From positions 992,001 through 1,056,000 of the forward strand of contig NC_020514.1 of NCBI RefSeq assembly GCF_000347635.1: DNA of 64,000 nucleotides. Reading direction: 5' to 3'. Below are positions 37,954-46,983 of the stretch, piece by piece (positions within the stretch are counted from its first letter, which is position 1; each line of letters starts with the position of its first letter). Both the position numbers and the translations under genes were made by a program. A model generated the notes under the pieces. That model ran no database searches and was not told the DNA's origin. It saw only the letters and a program-made list of their open reading frames with translations. Source of the DNA: Paraglaciecola psychrophila 170. GTDB lineage: Bacteria; Pseudomonadota; Gammaproteobacteria; Enterobacterales; Alteromonadaceae.

Positions 37954-38342
37954 GCGCTAGGAGCATGACATTTACACAACGCCTTAAACGAGTATTTAAT
38001 ATAGGCATTACCGAATACGAGAAATGCCAAAAGCACAATGTAACAATAATTGCCTGCATTATAGACCCTCATGTAATTCAAAAAGTACTAACACACTTTG
38101 ATAAAAAGCAGCCTTCATCGGCGCAGGCAAAGAGTATACTGGCGCCTATGCGAGAGCCTCCACAACAAGATTTAGCACCCAAACTTTTTGTCATTATGAA
38201 CATGCTTTCCGCTAAGGTAGATGTACCTATGCCCGCTGATGCAAAAATCTGCAATATCGTGGTTCAGAACAGTCCAATATTTTATCGTAATGTAATTTTG
38301 TCCTACATAAAACTGCACCATAAGCCAGTTAGTATGCTCTAA
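37950..38342 (+). pseudogene. C-terminal remnant of an IS91/ISCR-type transposase
   Basis: About 124 residues from MTFTQRLKRVFNIGITEYEK, CQKHNVTIIACIIDPHVIQ and KVLTHFDKKQPSSAQA match the tail that follows the catalytic domain of many IS91-family transposases (usual form MTWAQRLKRVFNID...CGGxxxIIAxIEDPxVIxxIL). The Cys pair is reduced: one Cys of the expected CxxC is present. The catalytic HUH and Tyr region is absent. The frame continues beyond the homology to 38342. It sits 92 bases before gdhA. Confidence 0.7.
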
Positions 38343-38434
38343 AGTCAAGAAAAATGACTCCTATTGCATAGATTAGGACGCTGTACTATTGTTCCTACAC
38401 TTCTAATCAAGTAATCAACGATTACCAATAGAGT

Positions 38435-39790
38435 ATGCCTATGAAGAAAACATGCACCAATATCGACCAATTCATGGCTGGCTTGCGCAAGCGCAATCCA
38501 GGCCAGGAAGAATTTCACGAAGCCGTCCAAGAGGTGGCGTCCGACGTGCTGCCATTCATCGCGAATCATAAAGACTACCAAGGTGAATGCCTGCTGGAGC
38601 GCCTAACCGAACCCGACCGCGTCATTACATTCCGAGTGAGCTGGGTCGATGATGAAGGCAATGTCCGCGCCAACCGTGCTTGGCGCGTGCAGTTCTGCAA
38701 CGCCATCGGTCCTTATAAGGGCGGCATGCGTTTCGACGAAACCGTCACCGAGAGCGTGCTGAAGTTTCTCGGCTTCGAACAGATCTTCAAGAACAGCCTT
38801 ACCGGTTTGCCTATGGGCGGAGCCAAGGGTGGCTCTAACTTCAATCCGAAAGGCAAGAGCGATGGCGAGGTGATGCGCTTCTGCCAGTCACTAATGACTG
38901 AACTGCACCGCTACATCGGCCCGGATAAGGACGTGCCCGCAGGAGACATCGGCGTTGGCGCTAGGGAGATCGGCTACATGTTCGGCCAGTATCGTCGCCT
39001 GTCGCACTCCTTCACCGGTGCAATGACCGGCAAGGGAATCTCGTTTGGCGGCAGTGTCGGTAGGAAAGAGGCGACCGGCTACGGTGTTGTCTACTTCATG
39101 CGCGAGATCCTGCACGCGGTCGATGATGACATCAAAGGCAAGACGGCCGTCGTCTCTGGCTCCGGGAACGTCGCTCTCTACTGTATCGAAAAGTTGGTGC
39201 AGCTCGGAGCCAAGCCCCTGACCGTTAGCGACAGTTCTGGGTTCATCTACGATCCTGACGGCATCGACGAGGAGAAACTTGCCTTCCTCAAAGATTTGAA
39301 GGAAGTGCGGCGTGGGCGTATCGAGGAGTATGCGGAGAAATTCGGCTGCACTTTCAAAGAGGGACGCCCTTGGGGAGTGAAAGCTGACCTAGCATTTCCA
39401 TGCGCCACGCAGAACGAGTTGAACGGCGACGAAGCGAAATCATTGATCGACAATGGGCTGCTCGCACTGGCCGAAGGCGCGAACATGCCCTGCGAATCCA
39501 AAGCGCAGCACCTGCTAAGGAAGCACGTGCTCTACGCTCCCGGTAAAGCTTCCAACGCAGGCGGTGTGGCCGTTTCTGGATTGGAACAAAGCCAGAACTC
39601 ACAGCGCATCAGCTGGTCGCTCGAAGAAGTCGACAAGCGTCTGCAGGGAATCATGAAAGACATCCACGGCAAGTGCATCGAACACGGCAAAGGTAAAGGG
39701 GCAGGTGATAAAACCGACTATGTTCGAGGGGCAAACATCGGTGGCTTCATCAAAGTGGCGGACGCCTTGCAGGAGTGCGGCGTCTTCTAA
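38435..39790 (+). CDS. gdhA: NADP-type glutamate dehydrogenase
   Basis: 451 residues, the typical length of hexameric GdhA. The substrate site shows VQFCNAIGPYKGGMRFDETV, LKFLGFEQIFKNSLTGLPMG with GGAKGGSNFNPKGKSDGE carrying the catalytic Lys, PAGDIGVGAREIGYMFGQY, and the Rossmann part KTAVVSGSGNVALYCIEKL. It interconverts 2-oxoglutarate with ammonium and glutamate. Codons are clearly richer in G+C than in neighbouring genes, and remnants of transposases lie immediately upstream, so recent acquisition is likely. The start MPMKKTCTN could also be the second ATG at 38441. Confidence 0.95.
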   Translation: MPMKKTCTNIDQFMAGLRKRNPGQEEFHEAVQEVASDVLPFIANHKDYQGECLLERLTEPDRVITFRVSWVDDEGNVRANRAWRVQFCNAIGPYKGGMRFDETVTESVLKFLGFEQIFKNSLTGLPMGGAKGGSNFNPKGKSDGEVMRFCQSLMTELHRYIGPDKDVPAGDIGVGAREIGYMFGQYRRLSHSFTGAMTGKGISFGGSVGRKEATGYGVVYFMREILHAVDDDIKGKTAVVSGSGNVALYCIEKLVQLGAKPLTVSDSSGFIYDPDGIDEEKLAFLKDLKEVRRGRIEEYAEKFGCTFKEGRPWGVKADLAFPCATQNELNGDEAKSLIDNGLLALAEGANMPCESKAQHLLRKHVLYAPGKASNAGGVAVSGLEQSQNSQRISWSLEEVDKRLQGIMKDIHGKCIEHGKGKGAGDKTDYVRGANIGGFIKVADALQECGVF

Positions 39791-39976
39791 CTTGCATTGC
39801 AACAGTCCAACCCAGAACACGCGGCCGCCATATTCAAAAAGTTCTACGCATTCGATGGCCTCAGCAATGCGTTCTCATTAGGGAACTGTGCGTTGCAGTC
39901 CGTGTTCATCATCCGCTTCTTCAGCGAGGACATGACCGCTACTTGCTCGCTCATTTTCTGCGATCCCCGTGACTGA
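39791..39976 (+). other. GC-rich open frame continuing after the gdhA stop
   Basis: In the same frame as gdhA, directly after its TAA, 61 codons stay open to a TGA at 39974-39976 (QQSNPEHAAAIFKKFYAFDG, ALQSVFIIRFFSEDM). The base composition matches gdhA and drops sharply afterwards, so this probably belongs to the same imported segment and marks its end. There is no ATG near its beginning. The family is not recognised. Confidence 0.4.
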
Positions 39977-40671
39977 ATACACTTCAAGTTACCTTATAAA
40001 ATGGAAATGTTATATGAGTTGCGAAAGACTCTAACTTGTACACTGCAGTTATCAGATAACTTAGGCAATACCAACGTGAAAGTATAAGCAAAGCCTGAAG
40101 TTTGCGAACGTCTGCCACAGCTCTAAGCAGCCTGTCACTTTGGCTCACCTCACCTTAAGCCTATGACACAAACTTCCCATGTGATTTTGAACGACGTATA
40201 GCGGCAATTGCCGTGGAAGCGACGTTCATATTTGGTTAAACTATTTATTTAGAGCCGTCTAAATAAACTTGAATCTGCCAAATATAAACTCATACACATT
40301 AAGTATTAATCAATAAGCTGTTGTAGCTACATGGCTTCTTTCTCGAACCGTTTCTGCCGTCTATGCGCCCAAAGCATCCAGCCAATAACGAATAATGCGT
40401 TTGCTCCTATCGTGACGCTGATTTCTAGCCAGTCCAGATGGGTTTCTTAAGGATAAAAATGGGCATTTATCAAAATTCCCAACATAGTAAAATTAGTGCT
40501 ATCCATGCCGAATGTTTATTTTTTGCGTAATTTTTGCGTTGTTTTTAAGTTGCTTAAGAGGGTTTCAATACAACGTTCTGTATTTTCAGTCTGACCAAAA
40601 CAATAAAAAGGCCAGAGTCAATTTAAATAATCGCTTATTCACCACTCTCAGAATAGGGCCCTTTTGCATAC
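39977..40671. other. Intergenic stretch with a short membrane-like open frame
   Basis: AT-rich DNA between the GC-rich gdhA segment and the methyltransferase gene. On the minus strand 40327-40446 encodes a 39-residue peptide (DWLEISVTIGANALFVIGWM, then LWAHRRQKRFEKEAM) with one hydrophobic helix and a basic tail, but no start codon, so it looks like a remnant. Nothing else was recognised. Confidence 0.35.
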
Positions 40672-41469
40672 TTATTTTTGATACTTTACATTGCAATGTC
40701 CTGACCACACATCATGATATTGTTGCTGTGATTTATGAAGACGTGTGTCTTGATGTTTTTTCCAATCATTGGGAGTTGTAAACGGACCTTTTCGGCAAAG
40801 TGAGCAGCATTTATCTCCGTTAAAACTAAATGGTGTTAGGTACTTTTTAATCGGATGTAGCGTATTGTCCGAATATACATGCACATCACTTGCCTCAAGC
40901 TTTACGCACTTATCTCGGTCTACTTTGCGCACCATATAGTGTTTAAATATTGAGGAATTAAAGGCCTCTTTTCCAAGGTGGCGATAGGGTCTATCACGGG
41001 TTAAGCTCGTTTCAATATGCCAATGGCTGTAAGGCTTCACTGACTTGCTAGTGATATAGCAAAGGCGCTCACCCTCTGGGTTTAATAATATCTCGAAGCT
41101 TTGTTTTAAAAAGTGATATAGCAAATCACGATTGGCTAAGTTCGCACTTTTATCACGCTCTTTTTGGGGTTGAGTGAAGCCACGTTGCGCCGGTACCAAT
41201 GGGTGATTAAAAATCACGATATCGGCAAAGTTATGTGGCAGCCGGTGAATGCTTGCTAAATCGTTTACATCGACATTATGCTCGACCATTACCCCCGCGT
41301 TTACTAAATCATCTAGTGCGTTTTGTGTGTATTTGTTCCTTAGTGCATCCTCACTGTCATAAGTGGTTGCGATGAGATCCTCATGGGAAACATGGGCGAG
41401 CAGGGCACGCGAGAAACTTAAATCTCCATCGCCAATGGTAATAACGCGGCAGTTTTTGGGTAAGTACAT
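40672..41469 (-). CDS. BMT5-like (DUF2431) class I methyltransferase with C-terminal zinc finger
   Basis: About 265 residues from ATG 41469, which gives MYLPKNCRVITIGDGDLSFS. The SAM-binding core GDGDLSFSRALLAH, ATTYDSEDALRNKY, VEHNVDVNDL and the catalytic-side strand FADIVIFNHPLVP identify the BMT5-like family, known in eukaryotes for N3-methylation of a 25S rRNA uridine. The C-terminus holds CSLCRKGPFTTPNDWKKHQD and a following His, a C2H2-type zinc finger of the kind found in RNA-binding proteins. This combination is unusual for a bacterium. The real substrate is unknown. Neighbours are gdhA and recX-like genes within a region of transposase remnants, so transfer is plausible. Confidence 0.75.
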   Translation of the reverse strand: MYLPKNCRVITIGDGDLSFSRALLAHVSHEDLIATTYDSEDALRNKYTQNALDDLVNAGVMVEHNVDVNDLASIHRLPHNFADIVIFNHPLVPAQRGFTQPQKERDKSANLANRDLLYHFLKQSFEILLNPEGERLCYITSKSVKPYSHWHIETSLTRDRPYRHLGKEAFNSSIFKHYMVRKVDRDKCVKLEASDVHVYSDNTLHPIKKYLTPFSFNGDKCCSLCRKGPFTTPNDWKKHQDTRLHKSQQQYHDVWSGHCNVKYQK

Positions 41470-41621
41470 GAAACACAAATGACGCTGATTTTGGCAAAGT
41501 ATACCAAAACCCCCGAATTGATTACACGCGAACAATGACTCTTTATCATGGTCATTTTAACAAGGGACATTTTAACAAGACCTCCATCGCAATTTACTAG
41601 AAATCAGAATCTAAGCTGTGC

Positions 41622-41657
41622 TTGGGTCCTCTATTATTTTGGGTGTCTAAATCATGT
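41622..41657 (+). repeat. Imperfect 36-bp direct repeat, right copy
   Basis: TTGGGTCCTCTATTATTTTG then GGTGTCTAAATCATGT. It is the partner of 37918-37953 (five mismatches) and lies in the gap between the methyltransferase and the recX-like gene. The rest of 41536-41820 has no recognised feature. Confidence 0.7.
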
Positions 41658-41820
41658 CTCGGTTGGATGACATATCTAGGAAAGGTTGAAGAACAACGCT
41701 ACATCAATTTTTTCGCTATGCACATATATCTCCAACGCTTAACGTCTCATTAAGCAAGAAACTTGACTCCCAAGCTTTTACATATTGGTTTGCATTTTTT
41801 CTGGAAAATACTGAATTACG

Positions 41821-42324
41821 TTAATCCTCACTGCCTGAGAAGCTGAGCGCTTTATTGGCAACTGAATATGAGAATCCTTGCCCAATCAAATGTCTCAATG
41901 CTTTTTGTTTAAGCTTTTCATCTGCAATTGGGGCTTCACCGAATTTTTTAAATTTAAGTGCGAGTGCTTTATCTAAATAGTCTTCTTCAGTGTTATCTAA
42001 CGATTCTAAGCATTCATTGATTATTTGGGATGTGAAACCTTTGGCGTAAAGTTTTTGTTTTATTTTGTTGGGACCAATATTCTTCTCTGAATAACTGAGG
42101 GTCAAGCGTTGTGCATACCGAAGATCATCTACTACTCCTCGTTCGAGAAGATGATTAAGTGCTTCCTCATTAAATGAGGTGTCTTCTTTGAATAATATGT
42201 TTGCCTTTTGCATTAAGGTTTTTGACGTGTAATCTCCGTATTTGCCAATCAGCCACAAGAAATAACCTTTCACGCGTTCGTATGTTATTTCCTTTGGCTC
42301 TGCATCTTGCTTTTTTTTAAACAT
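41821..42324 (-). CDS. RecX-family protein
   Basis: 167 residues made of short three-helix repeats typical of RecX: VKGYFLWLIGKYGDYTSKTL, LERGVVDDLRYAQRLTLSYS, GPNKIKQKLYAKGFTSQIIN and RHLIGQGFSYSVANKAL. RecX proteins bind RecA filaments and limit their activity. recX usually follows recA; here no recA is adjacent, so this may be an additional or acquired homologue. It stands alone in its transcription unit. Confidence 0.8.
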   Translation of the reverse strand: MFKKKQDAEPKEITYERVKGYFLWLIGKYGDYTSKTLMQKANILFKEDTSFNEEALNHLLERGVVDDLRYAQRLTLSYSEKNIGPNKIKQKLYAKGFTSQIINECLESLDNTEEDYLDKALALKFKKFGEAPIADEKLKQKALRHLIGQGFSYSVANKALSFSGSED

Positions 42325-42814
42325 GTTTCAGATCTTCTAATTTAATATAGCTTTAAATATTTTGAAATTAATCGGCCAGAACATGAGGCACCCCAAAATA
42401 GTGTATAAAAAACAATAATATATGGTAGTGTTCAGGAGTGATTATGATATTTAATGAGCCGTTCATTCACCAAAATTCACAATGCATTAATGCCATGCAT
42501 CTAAACATCATATTGAACAAGACCCTGGCTATTGTCACTCCAAATATGCACAAAGTTTGGCAAATAGCACAGTCCGTCTGTGTTAACCGCTTTGATGGCA
42601 TGTGACGATGTTCAATAAATTCGTGGGGATCCTTAAGGCTCTGCCCCCGATTCATTCAACTTTTCCGACTTTAAAGTGCCAGTAAAAAAAAGTGCAAGTA
42701 AAAAAAGGCGACGCTGTAAAAAGAAAATGAGCCGTTCTGCTCTAATGTTTTAGTACTCACGTCAGTCAAAAAATCCCATATGTCTACACTGTTAGTGCGC
42801 GCCATTAAAGGTGA
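42325..42814. other. Intergenic stretch, no recognised gene
   Basis: Contains CACCCCAAAATAGTGTAT near 42392, similar to GCCCCAAAATAGTATTTTC inside the IS110 left end near 35785, and two A-rich tracts (42685-42713) separated by GTGCAAGT. No coding sequence could be supported. Confidence 0.4.
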
Positions 42815-43945
42815 TTAATCTTTTCTATACTCAATATTCTGATGTTTTTTTCGATATTGCCTGGGGTTGCAGTTTAAATGTTGACTAAAACACCGTGAAA
42901 AATATAGGGGATCATCATAACCCACAGTTTCTGCTACTTTGTTTATGGGGTGTTGCGTTTGCGCGAGTAGCTGTGCCGCTCTTGCCATTCGGCGTTCGTC
43001 ACGAAAATTTAGCATGGTTGAGCCAGTTTGTTGCTTGAATAAAGCAGAGAGGCGGGCAGGTGACAAGCCCACTAAGGCGGCCAAGGTATCGATAGTGAAT
43101 GACTGATTAAAATTAAGGGCAATGTAGTCGGCAATAAGGCGAATACGTTTGTCGAAGGGGATCAAACTTTTTTTCGGCGCTAGCTGGCGACTGCGAATTA
43201 AAATCTGCTCGAGTATATTTTTCTTTAGGGCTTCTGAAAATTCAGAGGCCTGTAAATGTAACTCGCCAATTTGCTCAAATAGGGATTTTAATATGCCATA
43301 GCAGCTTGTAGAGGTTTGAATGTGATGGATGCCTGGGCCAATTTCTGGCCATTGTAATAACTCCAGCCAGCGTTCTTCTTGCTGAAAGTACACCCATTGA
43401 TGAACCCATAAATCACAGGATTGTTCCCGTCTGTAGTCATAAAGCGCATCAGGTGACAGTAAAATCAGGTCACCTGGTTTAGAGACAAACTGATCGCGAA
43501 TACAGTTGTAATGTCCGTTTCCTTCAATCGTCATTTGTAGGCTCCAGCCAAGTTTGCTGTGAGGTCTTCTGGTGACGTAGTCACTAAAGTCATCGCGTTT
43601 ATGACGTGTTGTGCCTGGTGTAATGTGATTGGTAAAAAGGGTGTCCACGTCTTCAAGTGAGTTGTAGATCATAATCAGAAACCGCGAGGCATTGAACTCA
43701 CTGATCCCGCCGAAGGCAGCAAAATCGGCCTGCCACTCTTTTAATAAATTTTGGGTGTTTGCCTGACGTTGAAATATCGAATGAGTTATTTCGCTGGGTA
43801 GATTTTGTGTCAGGTAATGAAAAGGACTACCAGTGTGATCCCCCATTATAACACGCAGGCACGAAATGAACTCCGCTCTGTTTACCGCCTGATCTCTGAG
43901 CATGCGCCAGTGCGTGTTCGCTGCCTTTTGAATATCTGTCAGCAA
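42815..43945 (-). CDS. AraC-family regulator with AraC-type sugar-binding domain
   Basis: 376 residues. Residues about 110-260 resemble the effector domain of AraC (RPHSKLGWSLQMTIEGNGHY, SKPGDLILLSPDALYDYRRE, LWVHQWVYFQQEERWLELLQ). The C-terminus has two helix-turn-helix motifs (IDTLAALVGLSPARLSALFK; HPINKVAETVGYDDPLYFSR). About 90 extra N-terminal residues precede the family core, so the start could be further downstream, for instance the ATG for MIYNSLEDVDTLF. It is divergent from the GH3 glucosidase gene across a 360-base gap and is the likely regulator of that locus. No operator was recognised in the gap. Confidence 0.85.
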   Translation of the reverse strand: MLTDIQKAANTHWRMLRDQAVNRAEFISCLRVIMGDHTGSPFHYLTQNLPSEITHSIFQRQANTQNLLKEWQADFAAFGGISEFNASRFLIMIYNSLEDVDTLFTNHITPGTTRHKRDDFSDYVTRRPHSKLGWSLQMTIEGNGHYNCIRDQFVSKPGDLILLSPDALYDYRREQSCDLWVHQWVYFQQEERWLELLQWPEIGPGIHHIQTSTSCYGILKSLFEQIGELHLQASEFSEALKKNILEQILIRSRQLAPKKSLIPFDKRIRLIADYIALNFNQSFTIDTLAALVGLSPARLSALFKQQTGSTMLNFRDERRMARAAQLLAQTQHPINKVAETVGYDDPLYFSRCFSQHLNCNPRQYRKKHQNIEYRKD

Positions 43946-44305
43946 TAGAATTATCCATATAAATAAGTGGTTTCTGTATTCTATTTATTTTCTCTAACTG
44001 AAACAATCACCACAATGCATTAGGTTAACAAGAAATTAAAATAATGTAATTAAAACGTCAATATATTGCGACAACTATCAATTCTAGTTATTTATCCACA
44101 TAGGATAGCGAAATACAAGGGTGATCAGCCAATATGAACAGAGCGAGAGCTAGTAATACAGATGCCTGCGGATTGGAACACTAAAGAAATAGTAACGCTA
44201 ATGAGCATTATTTGAACATTTTAAGACACAAAACTTTGCTCAGCTGTGCTGCTCAATTGTTATTTTATTCCATATAGTGCGGTAGCACTTTTACAGAAGA
44301 CAAAC

Positions 44306-46892
44306 ATGACTAAACACTTGCTTACATGCGTTTTTATCTACGGTTTAATGTGTTGGATGCCATTAAATGCTTATGCTGACTCGAAACAAGAAATAGATAC
44401 TGTGGATCTAAAAATACAAGCTAGGGTTAATGCCCTGTTAGAAAAAATGACGGTGGCAGAAAAGGTGGCTTTGCTTTCAGGGGCCAATTTTTGGAAAACG
44501 GTTGCCATAGAGCGTTTGGCTATCCCGTCCATCCAAGTAACAGATGGCCCTAACGGAGTGCGTTCCAATAACAGCGACCCCACGACGTTGTTTCCTGTAG
44601 GTGTGGCTATGGCGTCAACTTGGAACCCCACTTTAATCCAGAATGCCGCTGCTGCTATGGGCAGAGAAACTCGCGCCATGGGCGCGCACGTTTTGCTGGG
44701 GCCTAATGTCAATATTCAAAGAGTGCCATTGGCCGGCCGTAATTTTGAGGCTTATTCGGAAGATCCCTATCTTAGTGCTGAGATTGGGCTTGGTTTTGTG
44801 TTAGGCGTGCAAAGCGAAAACATAGGTACATCACTCAAACATTTTGTGGCAAACAACCAAGAGTATATGCGCCGAACAGGTAGCTCTAATGTGGATCAGC
44901 GCACATTACGTGAAATCTATATGCCCGCATTTGAAAAGATCGTGAAACAAGCAAAGCCTTGGACTGTTATGGCAGCTTACAACAAGGTGAATGGGGTCTT
45001 TATGACTGAAAATAAAACCTTGCTGCAAGATGTACTCAAAGATGAATGGGGCTTCAATGGCGTCGTAGTTTCAGATTGGGGAGCACTGCATACCACTGCT
45101 CCAGCAATTGAAGCTGGGCTTGATCTTGAAATGCCTGGGCCTGCAAAACATTATGGTGCCGAATTGTTGGCTGCAATTGAGCAAGGCGATGTTGACGTAA
45201 ATTCACTCAATAACAGTGTTAAACGCCTACTGACGCTGATTATTAAAACAGGTGCGATGGATACTCGTACCTCGGCGACACAGGCCGGTGCTAATAGCGA
45301 AGTGAACTCCCTTGCCCATCAGCGTTTGAGTCAGCAAGTGGCGGAAGAGGCAATCACACTGTTAAAAAACGAAAAAAATCTACTGCCCCTTAATCTTAAA
45401 AAATATCACCTCCATGGCCGTTATTGGCCCAAATGCTGACGCCGCAATTGTACAAGGTGGCGGTAGCTCCCAAGTGGTGCCTTTTCAACAGACAACGCCT
45501 CTGGAAGGTTTACAAGCGTTAGTGGGTGAGACGATAAAAGTTGCATATGCACAAGGCGTGGATAATGAGCCTGAACCGGCAACACTGGATGCTAGGCTAC
45601 TCAGCCCAGACAAACAGAGAACTCAGCAAGGTTTACGGCTGGAATATTTTGGAAATCAAGATTTTTCAGGCGAACCAGTATTTGTTTCCACAGATAGTCA
45701 TTTTTCAAAATTGGGATTTGCCGATGAAATTCCAGCCGCTGCTAAGAATCGTTTTTCTGCGCGCTGGCAGGGGTATTTTTGGCCTAAAGTCAGTGGGCGC
45801 TACGAATTTGAACTGGTGCATTTGTCCAGTGCCACACTCACGATTGATGGGCAGGAAATCATCAATGACAGTTTGGATAAAGAGCACACCGGCTTTTTAG
45901 AATTTTTGAATATAGGTGCCCGCAAGGCAGGCATAGAGCTTAAAGCCGGGGTAGCCTATCCGTTCAAGCTGGATTATGTGGCCGGTAAAACCCCGGTACC
46001 ACTCAATTTGTTGCGTTTGGCAAGTCGTAGTCCTTCTGGTGAATTTTCTGAAGCGGTGAAACTCGCCAAAGAGTCAGATGTAGCAGTGGTGTTTATAGGT
46101 GTGTCAACCACATCAGAAAGTGAAGGTAGAGACCGCTCTGATTTAGCATTGTTTGGAAAGCAAAATGCGTTGTTGGAGGCGGTATTAAAGGTTAACAAAA
46201 ATACCATTGTTGTTTTGAATAACGGCGCACCACTGGCAATGCCATGGATAGATCAAGCGAGTACCGTTATTGAAGCTTGGTTGCCTGGGCAAGAGGGCGG
46301 ACATGCCATTGCCAATGTACTGTTTGGGCATACCAACCCCTCTGGAAAATTACCGGTTTCGTTCCCCAAACGTCTAAAAGACAATCCTAGCTATCTGAAT
46401 TACCCCGGCGATCAAGACGCTAACTACGGAGAGGGGATCTTTGTAGGTTATCGGTACTACGATAAAAAGGACATTACCCCCCTGTTTCCTTTTGGACACG
46501 GGCTGTCGTATACCCACTTTGACTACAGTGATTTGACTCTATCGAATGCGGTATTTGACACAGAGGATCTGCTAGTTTCTATCAATATTAAAAATACGGG
46601 TGCCATGACCGGCAAAGAAGTGGTTCAGCTTTATGTCCAAGACATCGAGTCTAAAGTTGTTCGCCCTGTCAAAGAGCTCAAGGGATTTAATAAAGTGTCT
46701 TTACGTCCAGGTGAGCTTAAGAGAATCACCTTTACATTAACCAAAAGAGACTTAAGTTATTTCGATGTTCACAGCCAAGCATGGCGAGCAGACGCAGGAA
46801 AATTTACCGTTTTAGTGGGGAGTTCTTCACGAGACATTCGTCAGAAAGTGTCATTTCAGCTACCAAAAAATTATAGCCTTGAGATCAATTAG
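44306..46892 (+). CDS. GH3 beta-glucosidase-like enzyme with PA14 domain, apparent frameshift
   Basis: About 860 residues when one base of the A6 run at 45398-45403 is removed, which joins LLKNEKNLLPLNLKN to ITSMAVIGPNADAAIVQGGG. A signal peptide (residues 1-25) starts at ATG 44306. The GH3 barrel contains VTDGPNGVRSNNSDPTTLFP, LKHFVANNQE and the nucleophile Asp257 in GVVVSDWGALHTT. The second domain holds GVSTTSESEGRDRSDLALF, which includes the likely acid/base Glu, interrupted by a PA14 insert (LRLEYFGNQDFSGEPVFVS, ARWQGYFWPKVSGRYEFELV). An FnIII-like domain ends the protein. It cleaves a terminal beta-glycoside, probably in the periplasm. The substrate is unknown. Neighbours are a TonB receptor and a sulfatase. 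Confidence 0.88.
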
Positions 46893-46983
46893 GTCCGAAT
46901 ACAGCAATACGAAAGCTCGCAAAACAAGAGTGCTCCAGTTGAATTTGAAAGATTAATATAATAATAATTAAGGATACGAATAT

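Noticed and set aside
38345-39820. Minus-strand open frames across gdhA
   Set aside because: Antisense shadows of a GC-rich coding gene; no family similarity.
32771-42324. Integrative element or prophage covering the mosaic region
   Set aside because: No integrase, attachment-site duplication, conjugation or phage structural genes are present; the region is better described as accumulated IS and RAYT remnants with a few imported genes.
42467-42655. 62-residue minus-strand open frame
   Set aside because: No recognisable family, weak start and a composition typical of intergenic DNA here.
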